NCBI GenBank assembly: GCA_902826865.1
Contig: CADEGN010000018.1
Span: 1-47,825 of the forward strand
DNA length: 47,825 nt
Reading direction: 5' to 3'
Origin: an uncultured Myxococcales bacterium
GTDB taxonomy: Bacteria; Myxococcota_A; Polyangia; Nannocystales; Nannocystaceae
In this document: piece after piece, positions 15,463-24,289 of the stretch
How positions within the stretch are numbered: the stretch's first letter is position 1
Layout of the letters: each line of letters starts with the position of its first letter
Notes under the pieces: generated by a model
Database searches by the model: none
Told to the model about the DNA's origin: nothing
The model's input: the letters and a program-made list of their open reading frames with translations, nothing else
Made by a program: the position numbers and the translations under genes

Positions 15463-18297
15463 TCAGCTGGCCGGATGTTTGGCCAGCCAGGCGGCGACTT
15501 CGGTTGCCTGCGCGACCCACCCCGTGCCCGCCGCCGCGAAGCCGCCGTACGCTTCTTCGGCGAGGGTGCGTGCCCGCGGATTGGGCGCGCGATCGGTCTG
15601 TTGCAGCACACGTGCGAGCAAGAAGCGCGCTTCATGGCGAGCGGGGTCGTGTTGGAAGCCGGGGGTGGATGCCAGCTCCAAGGCGCGGCTTGCCGCACCG
15701 CGCGCTGCCTCGGCATGCCCGCGCGCCAGCTCAAGCTCCGCGATGCCCTGCCACGCCCGGACGATCTCGGGGTCATCGCCACCGATCGTCCGCGTGCGCG
15801 TAGAGATCGCTGCCTGAAACCGCTGCAGCGCCTCGTCGTAGCGACGGGCCTGGGTGAGCGCGAGGCCGAGATCGATGTCGAATTCGGCGAGGCTCGGGTG
15901 ATCGTCACCCAAGGCGGCTGTGGCGACGGCGAGAGCGGTCTCCGCCTCCGTCACCGCCGTGGCGACCTGCCCCATCCCGAGGTGGATCGCGGCGAGCATG
16001 GAGGTGCTACGCGCTCGGCTTTCGCCGTCTGTTTCGCTGACGGCGGTGATCGCATTGGCACGCTCGGCCCACGGCAACGCCTCCGCGAACTGGCGTCGGG
16101 CTAGCGCGTCGGAGGCGAGCATACGCAGCGGCGGAGCCACGCTCGGGTGCGTCGGTCCAAAGTTGCGCTCAAGCACCTCGAGACCGTCACGGTGAGCGGC
16201 GGCGGCCCCGTCGAGGTCGCCGAGGTTGGCCAGCGCGCTGCCGACGTTGATCAGTGCCGACGCCGTCATCGGATGAAGCGGGCCGTGAACCTCGAGCAAC
16301 ACCTCGTGGCTGCGGCGCAGCAAGGCGAGCGCGTCGACGGCTCGCCCTTGCGCCGCGGCGATGACCCCGAGGTTGCCATAGGCTGCCCCGTGAAGCGCCA
16401 GATAGGCGCCGCCCTGGACGGAGGACAGCGCCCGATAGTACGCCGCCTGGGCGTCCTGGAGGCGCCCGCGCCGGTGATAAACATTGCCGATTGCGCCCTC
16501 GATCGTTGCCTCGAGACCGGCGTGCCCGCCGAGGGCGGCAATCGCCGCGCGGCCGTGCGCGAGCCAGTGTTCGACCTGTGTGAGATCAGTTGTTGTATCG
16601 ATCGACCACTCTGCGAGGAGCCCAATGATCGCGTTGGCCGCAGCCTCGTGGTGCTCGGCCGCGAGGGCAGCGCTGAACGCATCGTGCAGGTCCTGCTGGA
16701 CCTCGCCGCGTTGCAGCCATTGCTTGTTCAACGCCGCGGCGATGAGGCCGTCGGCGATGGCCCAGCGATCGCCCACCTGCTGGGCGCGCGCAAGCAACTG
16801 CCGGCTCAACGCCAGCGCTCCGGCGAAGTCCGCGACTCGGTGTCGGGCGTCCGCCTGCGAAAGGAGATCGTCGAGCTCGCGCTGCACGACCGGATCGATC
16901 TCGGCGCGTGCAGATGCCCGCCGGACGAGCAGTGTGTCGTCGTCGCAGGCAGTGGCCTCCGGGAGGTCGGACAGAAGTTCGCCGGCGTGGAGAACGGTTC
17001 GGGCATCGGCGTTCCGCAATGCGTCGCTCAGCGCTGCGGCGCTTCCCACCTGTCGATTGAGGCACGCCATCCGCAGGGCCGTGATGAACGTCGGGGAGAC
17101 ACCACCGAGATGGGCCTGGCAGGCACTCGTCGCGGCCGTCACCCATGACACGGCGAACGCATGGAAGCGCGACTGGACAAGCTTCCATGCGTCGGCCGCG
17201 GCCGGCTCACCCGTGGCGAGCAGGGCGGCCTCGATCTCACCTTGGCGGTCGGCATCCCATGCGCCCGCGAGGTGCTCGTCGATGCGGTCGCAGTAGCTGG
17301 CGGGCGACGGTTCAGTGCGGGAGATCGCGAGGGTCGTCCCGCCGGCAGCGACGGCGCCCGCCAGGGCGAGCAGCGGGATACGATGGCGACTACGCTGCTC
17401 GCGGTTCAGTGCGCTGAGCAGCGCAGGCATGTCGCGGTGTCGCCGGCCCGGCTCGATCGCAAGCCCGCGGGCGAGAACTTCGTCGAGCCAACCAGGGATC
17501 CGAGCCGGTGCTGCGGTTTCGGGGATCACCATCTCGTCCGAGTCGGTACCGTTCGACGTAACTGCGTCGCAATCGGCCGCCGGTCGATGGCCGTGGAGCG
17601 CTTCGTACAGAACAACGCAAAAAGAGTACTGATCCGAACGTGCGTCGACGCGCCCGCCGGTGAGTTGCTCGGGCGCGGCGTAGGCGGGGGTCCCAAGGGC
17701 GCCCGTCGTCTCCAGCCCGGCGCCCTCGTGCGTATCGAACGTATCGAACCCCGGGTCGACCGCGGCGACCTCATCGCGGTGGCGCGCCAGTCCGAAGTCG
17801 GTCACGACCACGCGTCCGCCGGCGCCGAACATCACGTTCTCGGGCTTGAAGTCACGGTGGACGATGCCGGCGGCGTGGGCAGCCGCCAGCGCAGCACCTG
17901 CTGGCAGCAACATGCGCACGACTTCGCGCCAGTGGTGCGGCCGCTGCATCCACTCGCGCAGGGGCGGTCCGCTGAGAAGCTCCATGGCCACGAACACGCG
18001 ACCGCGCGCGGTTCCGACGTCGTGGATGGTGACGACGTTGGGGTGCGTTAGGTGGGCCGCCGCCTGGGCCTCACGCAATAGAGATCGTCGAATCGCCTCG
18101 GCGTCGGCCGTTGCGTGGGGATGCAGCAACTTGATCGCGACGGCTCGATCGAGCTCCGGGTCGTAGGCGGCGTAGACGGTCCCCATCGGGCCGACGTGGA
18201 GTTCGTTGCGAATGACATAGCGCCCGAGCCGGTCGCCACGCGCGAGGCGATCCGGCGCGCATTGCTCGGCCACTGCACGCGCGTCCGACACCGGCAT
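15463..18297 (-). CDS. Hanks-type Ser/Thr protein kinase with C-terminal TPR repeats
   Basis: From the ATG at 18297 (MPVSDARAVAEQ) the protein has 944 residues. The kinase domain has the VAIK lysine at 56, HRDFKPEN at 147-154, DFG at 167-169 and APEQ after GTPAYA. The glycine loop is unusual: LHVGPMGTVY replaces the usual LGxGGMGxVY, so the first glycine is histidine. The other catalytic residues are present. A hydrophobic stretch near residues 335-355 (IPLLALAGAVAAGGTTLAI) is a probable single transmembrane helix. The remainder is TPR-like, with repeats such as SALINVGSALANLGDLDGA and ARYDEALQRFQAAI. It lies 38 bases downstream of the RluA-domain gene on the same strand and may share its transcript. 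Confidence 0.92.
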   Translation of the reverse strand: MPVSDARAVAEQCAPDRLARGDRLGRYVIRNELHVGPMGTVYAAYDPELDRAVAIKLLHPHATADAEAIRRSLLREAQAAAHLTHPNVVTIHDVGTARGRVFVAMELLSGPPLREWMQRPHHWREVVRMLLPAGAALAAAHAAGIVHRDFKPENVMFGAGGRVVVTDFGLARHRDEVAAVDPGFDTFDTHEGAGLETTGALGTPAYAAPEQLTGGRVDARSDQYSFCVVLYEALHGHRPAADCDAVTSNGTDSDEMVIPETAAPARIPGWLDEVLARGLAIEPGRRHRDMPALLSALNREQRSRHRIPLLALAGAVAAGGTTLAISRTEPSPASYCDRIDEHLAGAWDADRQGEIEAALLATGEPAAADAWKLVQSRFHAFAVSWVTAATSACQAHLGGVSPTFITALRMACLNRQVGSAAALSDALRNADARTVLHAGELLSDLPEATACDDDTLLVRRASARAEIDPVVQRELDDLLSQADARHRVADFAGALALSRQLLARAQQVGDRWAIADGLIAAALNKQWLQRGEVQQDLHDAFSAALAAEHHEAAANAIIGLLAEWSIDTTTDLTQVEHWLAHGRAAIAALGGHAGLEATIEGAIGNVYHRRGRLQDAQAAYYRALSSVQGGAYLALHGAAYGNLGVIAAAQGRAVDALALLRRSHEVLLEVHGPLHPMTASALINVGSALANLGDLDGAAAAHRDGLEVLERNFGPTHPSVAPPLRMLASDALARRQFAEALPWAERANAITAVSETDGESRARSTSMLAAIHLGMGQVATAVTEAETALAVATAALGDDHPSLAEFDIDLGLALTQARRYDEALQRFQAAISTRTRTIGGDDPEIVRAWQGIAELELARGHAEAARGAASRALELASTPGFQHDPARHEARFLLARVLQQTDRAPNPRARTLAEEAYGGFAAAGTGWVAQATEVAAWLAKHPAS

Positions 18298-18335
18298 GTC
18301 GTTAGCATGGGCGGCGGTCAGCCGACCAGCGCGAG

Positions 18336-19079
18336 TCAGCGAAGCATGTGCGCCAGGAGCGGGCCGCATTTGTGCCCGCACGGAGCGTAAAGTCGCCCAT
18401 GCTGGCGCCCGGGGCGGTCAGGTCCCCACCATGTTTCGGCGAGGGCGAGGGCACGCATGCCGAGGTGTTGGGCGAGCGCGAGAAGTTTCGGACCCGCGCA
18501 ATCGCCGGCACCCGACGGTGGTCGCCCCGAGAAGAACGCATCGAGCGCGCGGAACTTACCGCCTCCATCCGCGATCCGGTACGCTCGATAGAGGCGGTCC
18601 CACAACGCGCGAGATCGCTCCTTGCGTGAGCGCAGCAACGCCTCGCGTTCGGGAACAGACGCAACCGCGATGCGTTCGGTGAGGGCCACGAGCTCGTCCT
18701 CGCCGCTGGGCCAAAAAGTTGCGACCTCGTGGAGGTCGAAGCACGGCGGAGCGAAGCCTTCGATCAACCACCGGCGGGCGATCATTCCGGAGAACGCCCG
18801 CAGCCAACCGATTCCCTCGGGGCCGGCGTCAACCACGAGTACGCCGAACATCTTGCCGCCGCGTCCCAACGCGCTCGCCATCGTGGGGTCACACCTGAGT
18901 TGTTCGCCGAGCGCCCGCGCGGCCCGCTCGGCCAGGGGATGCGCATGGCCGTCGCGGTGGGGGACAGCGCACCGCTGACCCGCGAAATTCCCGATCGGCT
19001 GGGGATCAAATCGCGTCCACGCGGCCCGCGGGTCGAACCGAGCGATCGTATCTAGACCGATGGCGGGTGCGATCGCCAC
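18336..19079 (-). CDS. Free-standing RluA-type pseudouridine synthase N-terminal domain protein
   Basis: The 247-residue product matches the accessory N-terminal domain found before the catalytic domain in some RluA-family pseudouridine synthases: GKMFGVLVVDAGPEGIGWLR, FSGMIARRWLIEGFAPPCFD, then PPSGAGDCAGPKLLALAQHL and the CGHKCGPLLAHML ending. In fused proteins the catalytic domain follows the LLAHML segment; here a stop comes two codons later, so the catalytic domain is absent. I chose a GTG at 19079 because the frame upstream of it is Arg/Pro-rich; this start is uncertain. The gene is divergent from the N2227-like methyltransferase (258 bases between starts). It could assist a separate enzyme, act alone, or be a gene fragment. 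The family call is from remembered motifs. Confidence 0.65.
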   Translation of the reverse strand: MAIAPAIGLDTIARFDPRAAWTRFDPQPIGNFAGQRCAVPHRDGHAHPLAERAARALGEQLRCDPTMASALGRGGKMFGVLVVDAGPEGIGWLRAFSGMIARRWLIEGFAPPCFDLHEVATFWPSGEDELVALTERIAVASVPEREALLRSRKERSRALWDRLYRAYRIADGGGKFRALDAFFSGRPPSGAGDCAGPKLLALAQHLGMRALALAETWWGPDRPGRQHGRLYAPCGHKCGPLLAHMLR

Positions 19080-19337
19080 GCCTAACTCGCGTTTGGGCGC
19101 GCGACGGCTTCGTGCGGGCGCTGCTCGGGGAGTCTCGCCTGGGTGTCGCCCGTCGTGCGCGGCAGTGGGAGGACCATCTGGCGAAATGCTAGCAGCCGAG
19201 CATCGTCCGACGCACGTCGATTCTCTAGTGCCCGGTTTCGGAAGTCGCACGGTGTGGCTGGTACCATCGCAAGCGCGCGCGAGCGGCGAACTCGCAGCGT
19301 GGCGCGACCGCACGTGGCAGATCCCGAGGGTGAAAGG

Positions 19338-20480
19338 ATGAGCGCCATCGATCGCATCGCTGGACCGTGGCAGGGGCGGGGCACGCTCGGGGGGATCCCA
19401 TTTGCCTGCGCGGACGGGCCGACGATGGCGGCCGGCTGGGCGCGCGATCTCGCCGCGTTGCTCGGTCAATACGACCGGGAGATCGACGCGATTGTCCGCG
19501 CCCGTGTCGCTGTGTCCGCGACGATCTCCGATCGACGGATCCAGCGGATGATCGACGGCATCGCCCACCAGCGGAGCGCGTTGGCGCAGTTGTTCGCCGA
19601 CGCCGGCCTCGCGCCGGCTGCGGCTCCGCCCCTCGCCCCGGGTCGAACCTCGCCACTTCTCGCGGGTTGGCGGCAGATCCTCCGCGATTGGGCCTGGGAC
19701 GACCGCAGCGAGGAGGCGAGGATCGGCGCCGACGCGGTTTGCGATGCGCTTCGGGGAGCAGGAGTGGGCGAACTCGGTGAGATGGTTGTGCTAGGCGCCG
19801 GCGCGGGTCGGATGCCTTACGAGCTCCACCTGCGCTTCAATTCCCGGCTATCTCTTTTGCTCGATATCAATCCGATTCCAGCGCTGGTTGGCCATCGCGT
19901 GATCGGTGGACAGACGATTGAGCTGGTCGAGTTTCCCTCGACGCCGGTTGAGCCCACCGATGCTGCAACAACCTGGGCGCTCCGCCGTCGCGGTCCGCCC
20001 GTGTCCGGACTATATTTCGCGTTCGATGACGCGCGCGCGCCAGCTCTTCCGGATGCGGCTTTCGACACGCTGCTGACGTGTTGGTACATCGACCAGGTCG
20101 ATCAGCCCTTCGCCGATCTCATTGCCGTCGTTCGACGGTTGTTGCGACCCGGTGGGTTGTGGATCAACACCGGACCGCTCGTCTATCGCCGGCGCGCCGT
20201 TGTCGATCGCCTGAGCCTGACCGAGCTGTTGACGACGGTTACGGCGCGGGGGTTTGCGGCGTTGCACGTAGATTCCGCCTCGCGGCGGTTTCTGTGCTCG
20301 CCCGTCGCCGGCGATGGGCGCATCGAGCGGGTGCACACCATGTTGTGGAGGCGCGACGCGACGATCGAGCCGTCGCGGAGGTCGCTAGACATCGCCCACG
20401 CGCTCGCTCCAACCGCGACCAAGCCGTTGTCCACCGCCGACGGCCCAGGGAAGGCGCCCGAACGACGCGCCGGGCGTTGA
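19338..20480 (+). CDS. N2227-like (carnosine N-methyltransferase-like) SAM-dependent methyltransferase
   Basis: The ATG at 19338 follows GAAAGG, giving 380 residues. The family pattern is visible: an N-terminal helical region, then WRQILRDWAWDDRSEEAR, the SAM-binding loop VVLGAGAGRMPYEL (GAGAG at 153-157), an acidic strand end LLLDINPIPAL, and FDTLLTCWYIDQVDQPFADL followed by LLRPGGLWINTGPLVY. These fit the N2227/carnosine methyltransferase group, whose eukaryotic members methylate a histidine of carnosine. The bacterial substrate is unknown. Its 3' end is 63 bases before an ABC exporter operon on the same strand, so it may modify the exported molecule; that link is inference. Confidence 0.75.
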   Translation: MSAIDRIAGPWQGRGTLGGIPFACADGPTMAAGWARDLAALLGQYDREIDAIVRARVAVSATISDRRIQRMIDGIAHQRSALAQLFADAGLAPAAAPPLAPGRTSPLLAGWRQILRDWAWDDRSEEARIGADAVCDALRGAGVGELGEMVVLGAGAGRMPYELHLRFNSRLSLLLDINPIPALVGHRVIGGQTIELVEFPSTPVEPTDAATTWALRRRGPPVSGLYFAFDDARAPALPDAAFDTLLTCWYIDQVDQPFADLIAVVRRLLRPGGLWINTGPLVYRRRAVVDRLSLTELLTTVTARGFAALHVDSASRRFLCSPVAGDGRIERVHTMLWRRDATIEPSRRSLDIAHALAPTATKPLSTADGPGKAPERRAGR

Positions 20481-20543
20481 TTTCGCGCCGTCCGGGACAA
20501 CCGCACCCGTCGCCGCTCCAGCAGCTGTACAACTACCGACCGC

Positions 20544-21542
20544 ATGGCGCCTAGCAACGCGCTTGTCATGGCTCGCGGGCTCAGCAAGAGCTTCCGCGTG
20601 GCGGTGCGACGACCCGGCTTGGTCGGCGCACTCGTCGGCCTCGTGCGCCGCGAACACAGGGTTGTAGAGGCACTGAAGGAGATCGATCTCACCCTCGAGT
20701 ACGGCGAGATCGTCGGCTACATCGGGCCCAACGGCGCGGGCAAGTCGACGACGGTGAAACTGCTCGCTGGTATCCTCGTTCCCGACGCGGGAACGTGCGA
20801 GGTCATGGGCCGTGTGCCGTGGCGTGATCGCGTTGAGCACGTGCGCCGCATCGGTGTTGTGTTCGGCCAGCGCACGCAACTGTGGTGGGACCTCCCCGTG
20901 GTCGAGTCGTTTGAGCTGCTCCGCTCGATCTATCGCGTGCCGCAACCCGAGTATCGGACTCGTCTGCACGAACTCGTCGATCGCCTTGCCCTTGCACCGA
21001 TTCTCGACACGCCGGTACGCCAACTGAGCTTGGGTCAGAGGATGCGCTGCGAGCTGGTGGCGGCGCTCCTTCACGGTCCGGAACTCGTCATCCTCGACGA
21101 GCCGACGATTGGGCTCGACGCGGTCGCAAAGCTCGCCGTGCGCGAGTTCGTTCGAGCGCTCGCGCGTGAGCGCGGGGTCGCAGTACTGTTGACGACGCAC
21201 GATATGGACGACATTGAAGCGCTGGCCCAGCGCGTAGTTGTGATCGACCGCGGAACGATCTTCGTCGATGGCTCGCTTGATAAGCTGCGTGAGCGCATGG
21301 GCGACGAGCGCCGGCTCGTCGTCGAGTTCGCCGACGAGGCCGCGGCCGCCATCGACCTGCCCGGTACGGTGGTGGAGCGCGTGGGCGCCCGGGTCGAGCT
21401 GCGCTGGGATCCTCGCGTTGTCGACTCGCGCGAGTTGGTGACCCACGTCGCCGCGCTGCCCGGTGTGCGTGACCTCCTGCTCGAGCGCCCGCCGATCGAG
21501 GAGATCGTGGCCAGGCTGTACCGCGATCGGCGGGACGCATGA
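20544..21542 (+). CDS. ABC-2 type exporter, ATP-binding subunit
   Basis: This 332-residue ATPase has Walker [10 protein letters not shown] at 61-69, a family-specific signature LSLGQ at 161-165, Walker B LVILDEP at 181-187 and the H-loop histidine at about 219. A C-terminal extension of about 90 residues after the ATPase core, ending [15 protein letters not shown], is common in this exporter class. The stop overlaps the next gene's start by four bases (ATGA at 21539-21542), showing translational coupling with the two permeases. An ATG eight codons downstream is an alternative start. With the permeases it should form a heterodimeric export pump in the inner membrane; the cargo is not known. 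Confidence 0.93.
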   Translation: MAPSNALVMARGLSKSFRVAVRRPGLVGALVGLVRREHRVVEALKEIDLTLEYGEIVGYIGPNGAGKSTTVKLLAGILVPDAGTCEVMGRVPWRDRVEHVRRIGVVFGQRTQLWWDLPVVESFELLRSIYRVPQPEYRTRLHELVDRLALAPILDTPVRQLSLGQRMRCELVAALLHGPELVILDEPTIGLDAVAKLAVREFVRALARERGVAVLLTTHDMDDIEALAQRVVVIDRGTIFVDGSLDKLRERMGDERRLVVEFADEAAAAIDLPGTVVERVGARVELRWDPRVVDSRELVTHVAALPGVRDLLLERPPIEEIVARLYRDRRDA

Positions 21543-22324
21543 GCGCGTACGTGGCGGTTTTCTCGGCCCGCTTTCGCGGACTGCTCCAGTATCGGGCGGC
21601 TGCCCTTGCCGGGCTCGTTACCCAGGTGTTTTGGGGGATGGTGCGCGTCGCCATCTTCACCGCTTTCTTGCGCGCAAGCGCCGCTGCGTCGCCAATGCCG
21701 CTGCACGAAGTGGTTACGTATCTCTGGCTCACGCAGGCGTTCCTCCTGCTGCTGCCGTGGAAGCCCGACCCAGAGATCGAGCAACTCGTGCGCTCAGGTC
21801 AGGTCGCTGTCGAGCTCGTGCGCCCGATTGATCTCTACTGGCATTGGTACGCGCGTGCCGTGGCGCAGAAAACCGCGCCGGCGTTGCTGCGCTGCCTGCC
21901 GATGATCCCACTTGCGGTGCTCCTCTTCGGGATGCGGATGCCGACCGATGTCGGTGCCGCGCTCGCGTTCCTCCTCTCGATCGTCGCGGCCGTCGCATTG
22001 TCGGCGGCGATTGTCACGCTGATCTCGATCTCCCTGCTGTTTACGACCTCAGCGAAGGGCGTGCAACTCCTGGCAGGCGCGGTCGTGAATCTTTTTTCGG
22101 GCGCACTGGTACCCCTGGCGCTCCTGCCAGATACGTGGTCCGCCCTCGTGCATGCGCTGCCGTTTCGTGGCGTCATGGACACACCGTTTCGCCTGTGGCT
22201 GGGAGATACTCAGGGCTGGCCAGTCCTGGTTGCGCACCAGCTCGGGTGGACGCTCGCGTTCGCGTTCCTCGGTTGGGTTCTTGTTCGTCGCGCGGTCCGG
22301 CGAATGGAAGTGCACGGCGGATGA
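21539..22324 (+). CDS. ABC-2 type exporter permease 1
   Basis: This 261-residue protein is highly hydrophobic with about six membrane spans. Recognisable segments are [20 protein letters not shown] at the N-terminus, [37 protein letters not shown] and [19 protein letters not shown] near the C-terminus. The pattern fits the ABC2_membrane_6 (DUF990-type) permeases, which occur as two unequal subunits with one ATPase. The ATGA overlaps at both ends place it in one operon with the ATPase and the second permease. The substrate is unknown. Confidence 0.85.
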   Translation: MSAYVAVFSARFRGLLQYRAAALAGLVTQVFWGMVRVAIFTAFLRASAAASPMPLHEVVTYLWLTQAFLLLLPWKPDPEIEQLVRSGQVAVELVRPIDLYWHWYARAVAQKTAPALLRCLPMIPLAVLLFGMRMPTDVGAALAFLLSIVAAVALSAAIVTLISISLLFTTSAKGVQLLAGAVVNLFSGALVPLALLPDTWSALVHALPFRGVMDTPFRLWLGDTQGWPVLVAHQLGWTLAFAFLGWVLVRRAVRRMEVHGG

Positions 22325-23133
22325 GTGGACTGGGCTATCGCATTGCGATCGCGCGCGAGTTCGTGGCTGCGTCGATTCGCGCTCAGATGCAGTACCGGGC
22401 TTCGACCGTGTTGATGAGCATCGGGCATCTGCTCACGACCGGCCTCGAATTCGTGGCGATCTGGGCGTTGTTCGACCGCTTCGGACACATCGAGGGCTGG
22501 ACGATCGCAGAGGTGGCGGTTCTCTACGGCCTCGCGAACGTCTCGTTTGCGTTCGCCGAGGCGTTTGGGCGGGGGTTTTCCACCTTCGGTGCCCTGGTCA
22601 AGAGCGGTGATTTCGATCGCGTGCTCTTGCGCCCGCTTGGCACCGCATTGCAGGTCGGTGTGTCAGAGGTGCAGTTGCTACGCGTCGGTCGTGGCCTGCA
22701 AGGCGCGGTTGTCTTCGGCTGGGGAATGATGGCGCTACCCGTAGCCTGGGATGCCACCCGTTTCGGGTTCTGTGTCTTGGCCCTTGTGGCGGCATTCTGC
22801 ATCTTCCTCGGCATCTTCGTGCTCCAGGCGACGCTCGCCTTCTGGACCGTCGAGAGTCTTGAGATCTTCGCGACGATCACCTATGGCGGCGTGGAGACAA
22901 CGCAGTTCCCGTTGCCGATCTACGACCGGTGGTTGCGCTGGCTGTTCATTGCCGTCGTGCCGCTCGCATGTGCGACCTACTTCCCCGCACTCGTATTGCT
23001 CGATCGCGCCGATCCGCTGGGTGCTCCCGCATGGGTGCCTTGGTGCGCGCCCGCCGTGGGGCCGGCGTTCCTCGTGGTCGCACTGCGCGTGTGGAACTTG
23101 GGCGTGCTCCACTACCGCTCGACGGGGAGCTGA
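22321..23133 (+). CDS. ABC-2 type exporter permease 2 (DUF990-type)
   Basis: The ATG at 22321 overlaps the preceding stop (ATGA). The 270-residue product resembles permease 1 in plan: IAREFVAASIRAQMQYRAST at the N-terminus, WTIAEVAVLYGLANVSFAFA, GALVKSGDFDRVLLRPLG and a motif around ITYGGVETTQFPLPIYDRW. The GD-x-D-R-x-L-x-R-P segment is typical of this permease family and corresponds to [11 protein letters not shown] in permease 1. About six membrane helices are predicted by eye. It ends the operon; a dispersed 73-bp repeat begins 67 bases downstream. Confidence 0.87.
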   Translation: MSGLGYRIAIAREFVAASIRAQMQYRASTVLMSIGHLLTTGLEFVAIWALFDRFGHIEGWTIAEVAVLYGLANVSFAFAEAFGRGFSTFGALVKSGDFDRVLLRPLGTALQVGVSEVQLLRVGRGLQGAVVFGWGMMALPVAWDATRFGFCVLALVAAFCIFLGIFVLQATLAFWTVESLEIFATITYGGVETTQFPLPIYDRWLRWLFIAVVPLACATYFPALVLLDRADPLGAPAWVPWCAPAVGPAFLVVALRVWNLGVLHYRSTGS

Positions 23134-23200
23134 GGGCTCGCTCGAGCCGCGCCGGATCGGGTCCGTCGTCGGCGGCGACGCAAGACGAGCAGCCCGATGC

Positions 23201-23273
23201 CGGCCGCGGGCAAGCGACCGCCCGCATTGCCGATGCCGTCGCTGCGGCGAGGTGCTGGGGCGAGTAGATCGGG
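23201..23273 (+). repeat. 73-bp dispersed repeat, copy A
   Basis: The segment is identical to 31283-31355 at 71 of 73 positions, in the same orientation. It contains an inverted repeat, GCGGGC at 23206-23211 and GCCCGC at 23220-23225 with an eight-base loop. It lies between the convergent exporter operon and sigma-factor gene. It could be a REP-like element, a terminator-related sequence or a remnant of a duplicated coding segment. Confidence 0.8.
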
Positions 23274-23365
23274 CGGCCGTGGTCGAGTCGCCGGACTGCC
23301 GTTGATCGCGTCGCCGCGATCGGGCGATAGGTCGCACGCGGTGATGGAGCACGGGCGTTGTGGTC

Positions 23366-24148
23366 TCACTCCCTGCAAGATCGCAACAGTCCCCTGAGAC
23401 TGACGTCGACGCGACTGCAAACCAACGACCACGTCTCTTTGCTGCTCTCCGGCAACTGCGCTCGCGTGCGGACTAGCACCGCGTGTCTCGCGTTTGCCAG
23501 CCAACGCGAAATGCTGGCTGCGTGCACCCCATAGATCGAAGCGATCTGAGTCTGCTCGAGCTTGTCAACGTAGTAGTAGCGGAGCACGTTACGATCACGC
23601 GGTTCAAGCTCCGCGAACGCCGTGAGCAGGGCTTCGCGAAACGACGCGCGGAAGTCCTCCTTGAGCGACGCGAGTTCGGGGTCGTCGGAGGGATCGAAGG
23701 CCGTGTCGAGGGCTTGCTCGGCGGTCAGGTATTGCTTTCGGCGCGCCCGCATTAGGCAAATCCGGATCGCGCAGGTGCGCAGCCATCCCTTGAGCGGGCC
23801 TCGACCACGGTATTGCACGAGCTTCCCTGGCAAGCAGGTCTCCCCCACCACGAGCGTGGTGAACAGTTCCTGAACCAAATCCGTGACATCGAGGTCCACG
23901 CTGCGGGTCGCACGCAGGGATTGCGGCGCGACGGCGGTGATGAGTCGCTCGAGTTCACCCATGGCCCACGCGTCACCGGCCAAGGCGGCCGCGCTCAGGT
24001 ACACGTCGGACAGGTAGGTGGCCCGTGGGTCGATCCCGTGTTCGCAGAGGTACGCGCGAAATGCTTCGACCGATAGGCTCAGCCGAGGAACTGCATCGGC
24101 GGCCACGCGCTCTGCGTCATCCACGGCAGAAGTCTGACACGGGGGCAC
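23366..24148 (-). CDS. RNA polymerase sigma-70 family (ECF-like) sigma factor
   Basis: The product has about 260 residues from a GTG at 24148. Region 2 is visible as DVTDLVQELFTTLVVGE followed by YRGRGPLKGWLRTCAIRICL, and region 4 as LEPRDRNVLRYYYVDKLEQT plus the helix-turn-helix QIASIYGVHAASISRWLANA. An N-terminal extension of about 70 residues precedes region 2, longer than in minimal ECF factors. The second sigma factor in this window shares the YxGRGPLxxWLR and IYGVHxxxxxRWLAxAR segments, so both belong to one myxobacterial-type subfamily. The gene is divergent from a kinase with an anti-sigma-type zinc-finger motif, with 141 bases between starts; that kinase is the likely partner. Confidence 0.88.
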   Translation of the reverse strand: MPPCQTSAVDDAERVAADAVPRLSLSVEAFRAYLCEHGIDPRATYLSDVYLSAAALAGDAWAMGELERLITAVAPQSLRATRSVDLDVTDLVQELFTTLVVGETCLPGKLVQYRGRGPLKGWLRTCAIRICLMRARRKQYLTAEQALDTAFDPSDDPELASLKEDFRASFREALLTAFAELEPRDRNVLRYYYVDKLEQTQIASIYGVHAASISRWLANARHAVLVRTRAQLPESSKETWSLVCSRVDVSLRGLLRSCRE

Positions 24149-24289
24149 GCCGATTGGCCAGCGAGACCGGCGCGCCTGTGCGATAGCCCTGGCGCATGGG
24201 CGGCGCGACGACGTGCCATGTCGAGGCGACGAGTATCGCCATGACCGGCGTGAGCACCAAGGGGACCGGGTGCGTCACGCTTTGCGTGC

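Noticed and set aside
14126..15520. 464-codon open frame antisense to the sugar dehydrogenase-like gene
   Set aside because: The sense strand has clear family motifs throughout; the antisense product has none.
16147..17148. 333-codon open frame antisense to the second kinase
   Set aside because: It lies fully inside a gene with complete kinase and TPR motifs and has no family features of its own.
19080..19568. Upstream extension of the RluA-domain frame to 19568
   Set aside because: The added residues are Arg/Pro/His-rich and overlap the start of the methyltransferase, which has a good ribosome binding site at 19338.
23134..23240. C-terminal anchor resembling MYXO-CTERM on the minus strand (LPAAGIGLLVLRRRRRR)
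   Set aside because: There is no credible protein before it in that frame, no cysteine motif, and part of it is the 73-bp dispersed repeat. At most it is a remnant.
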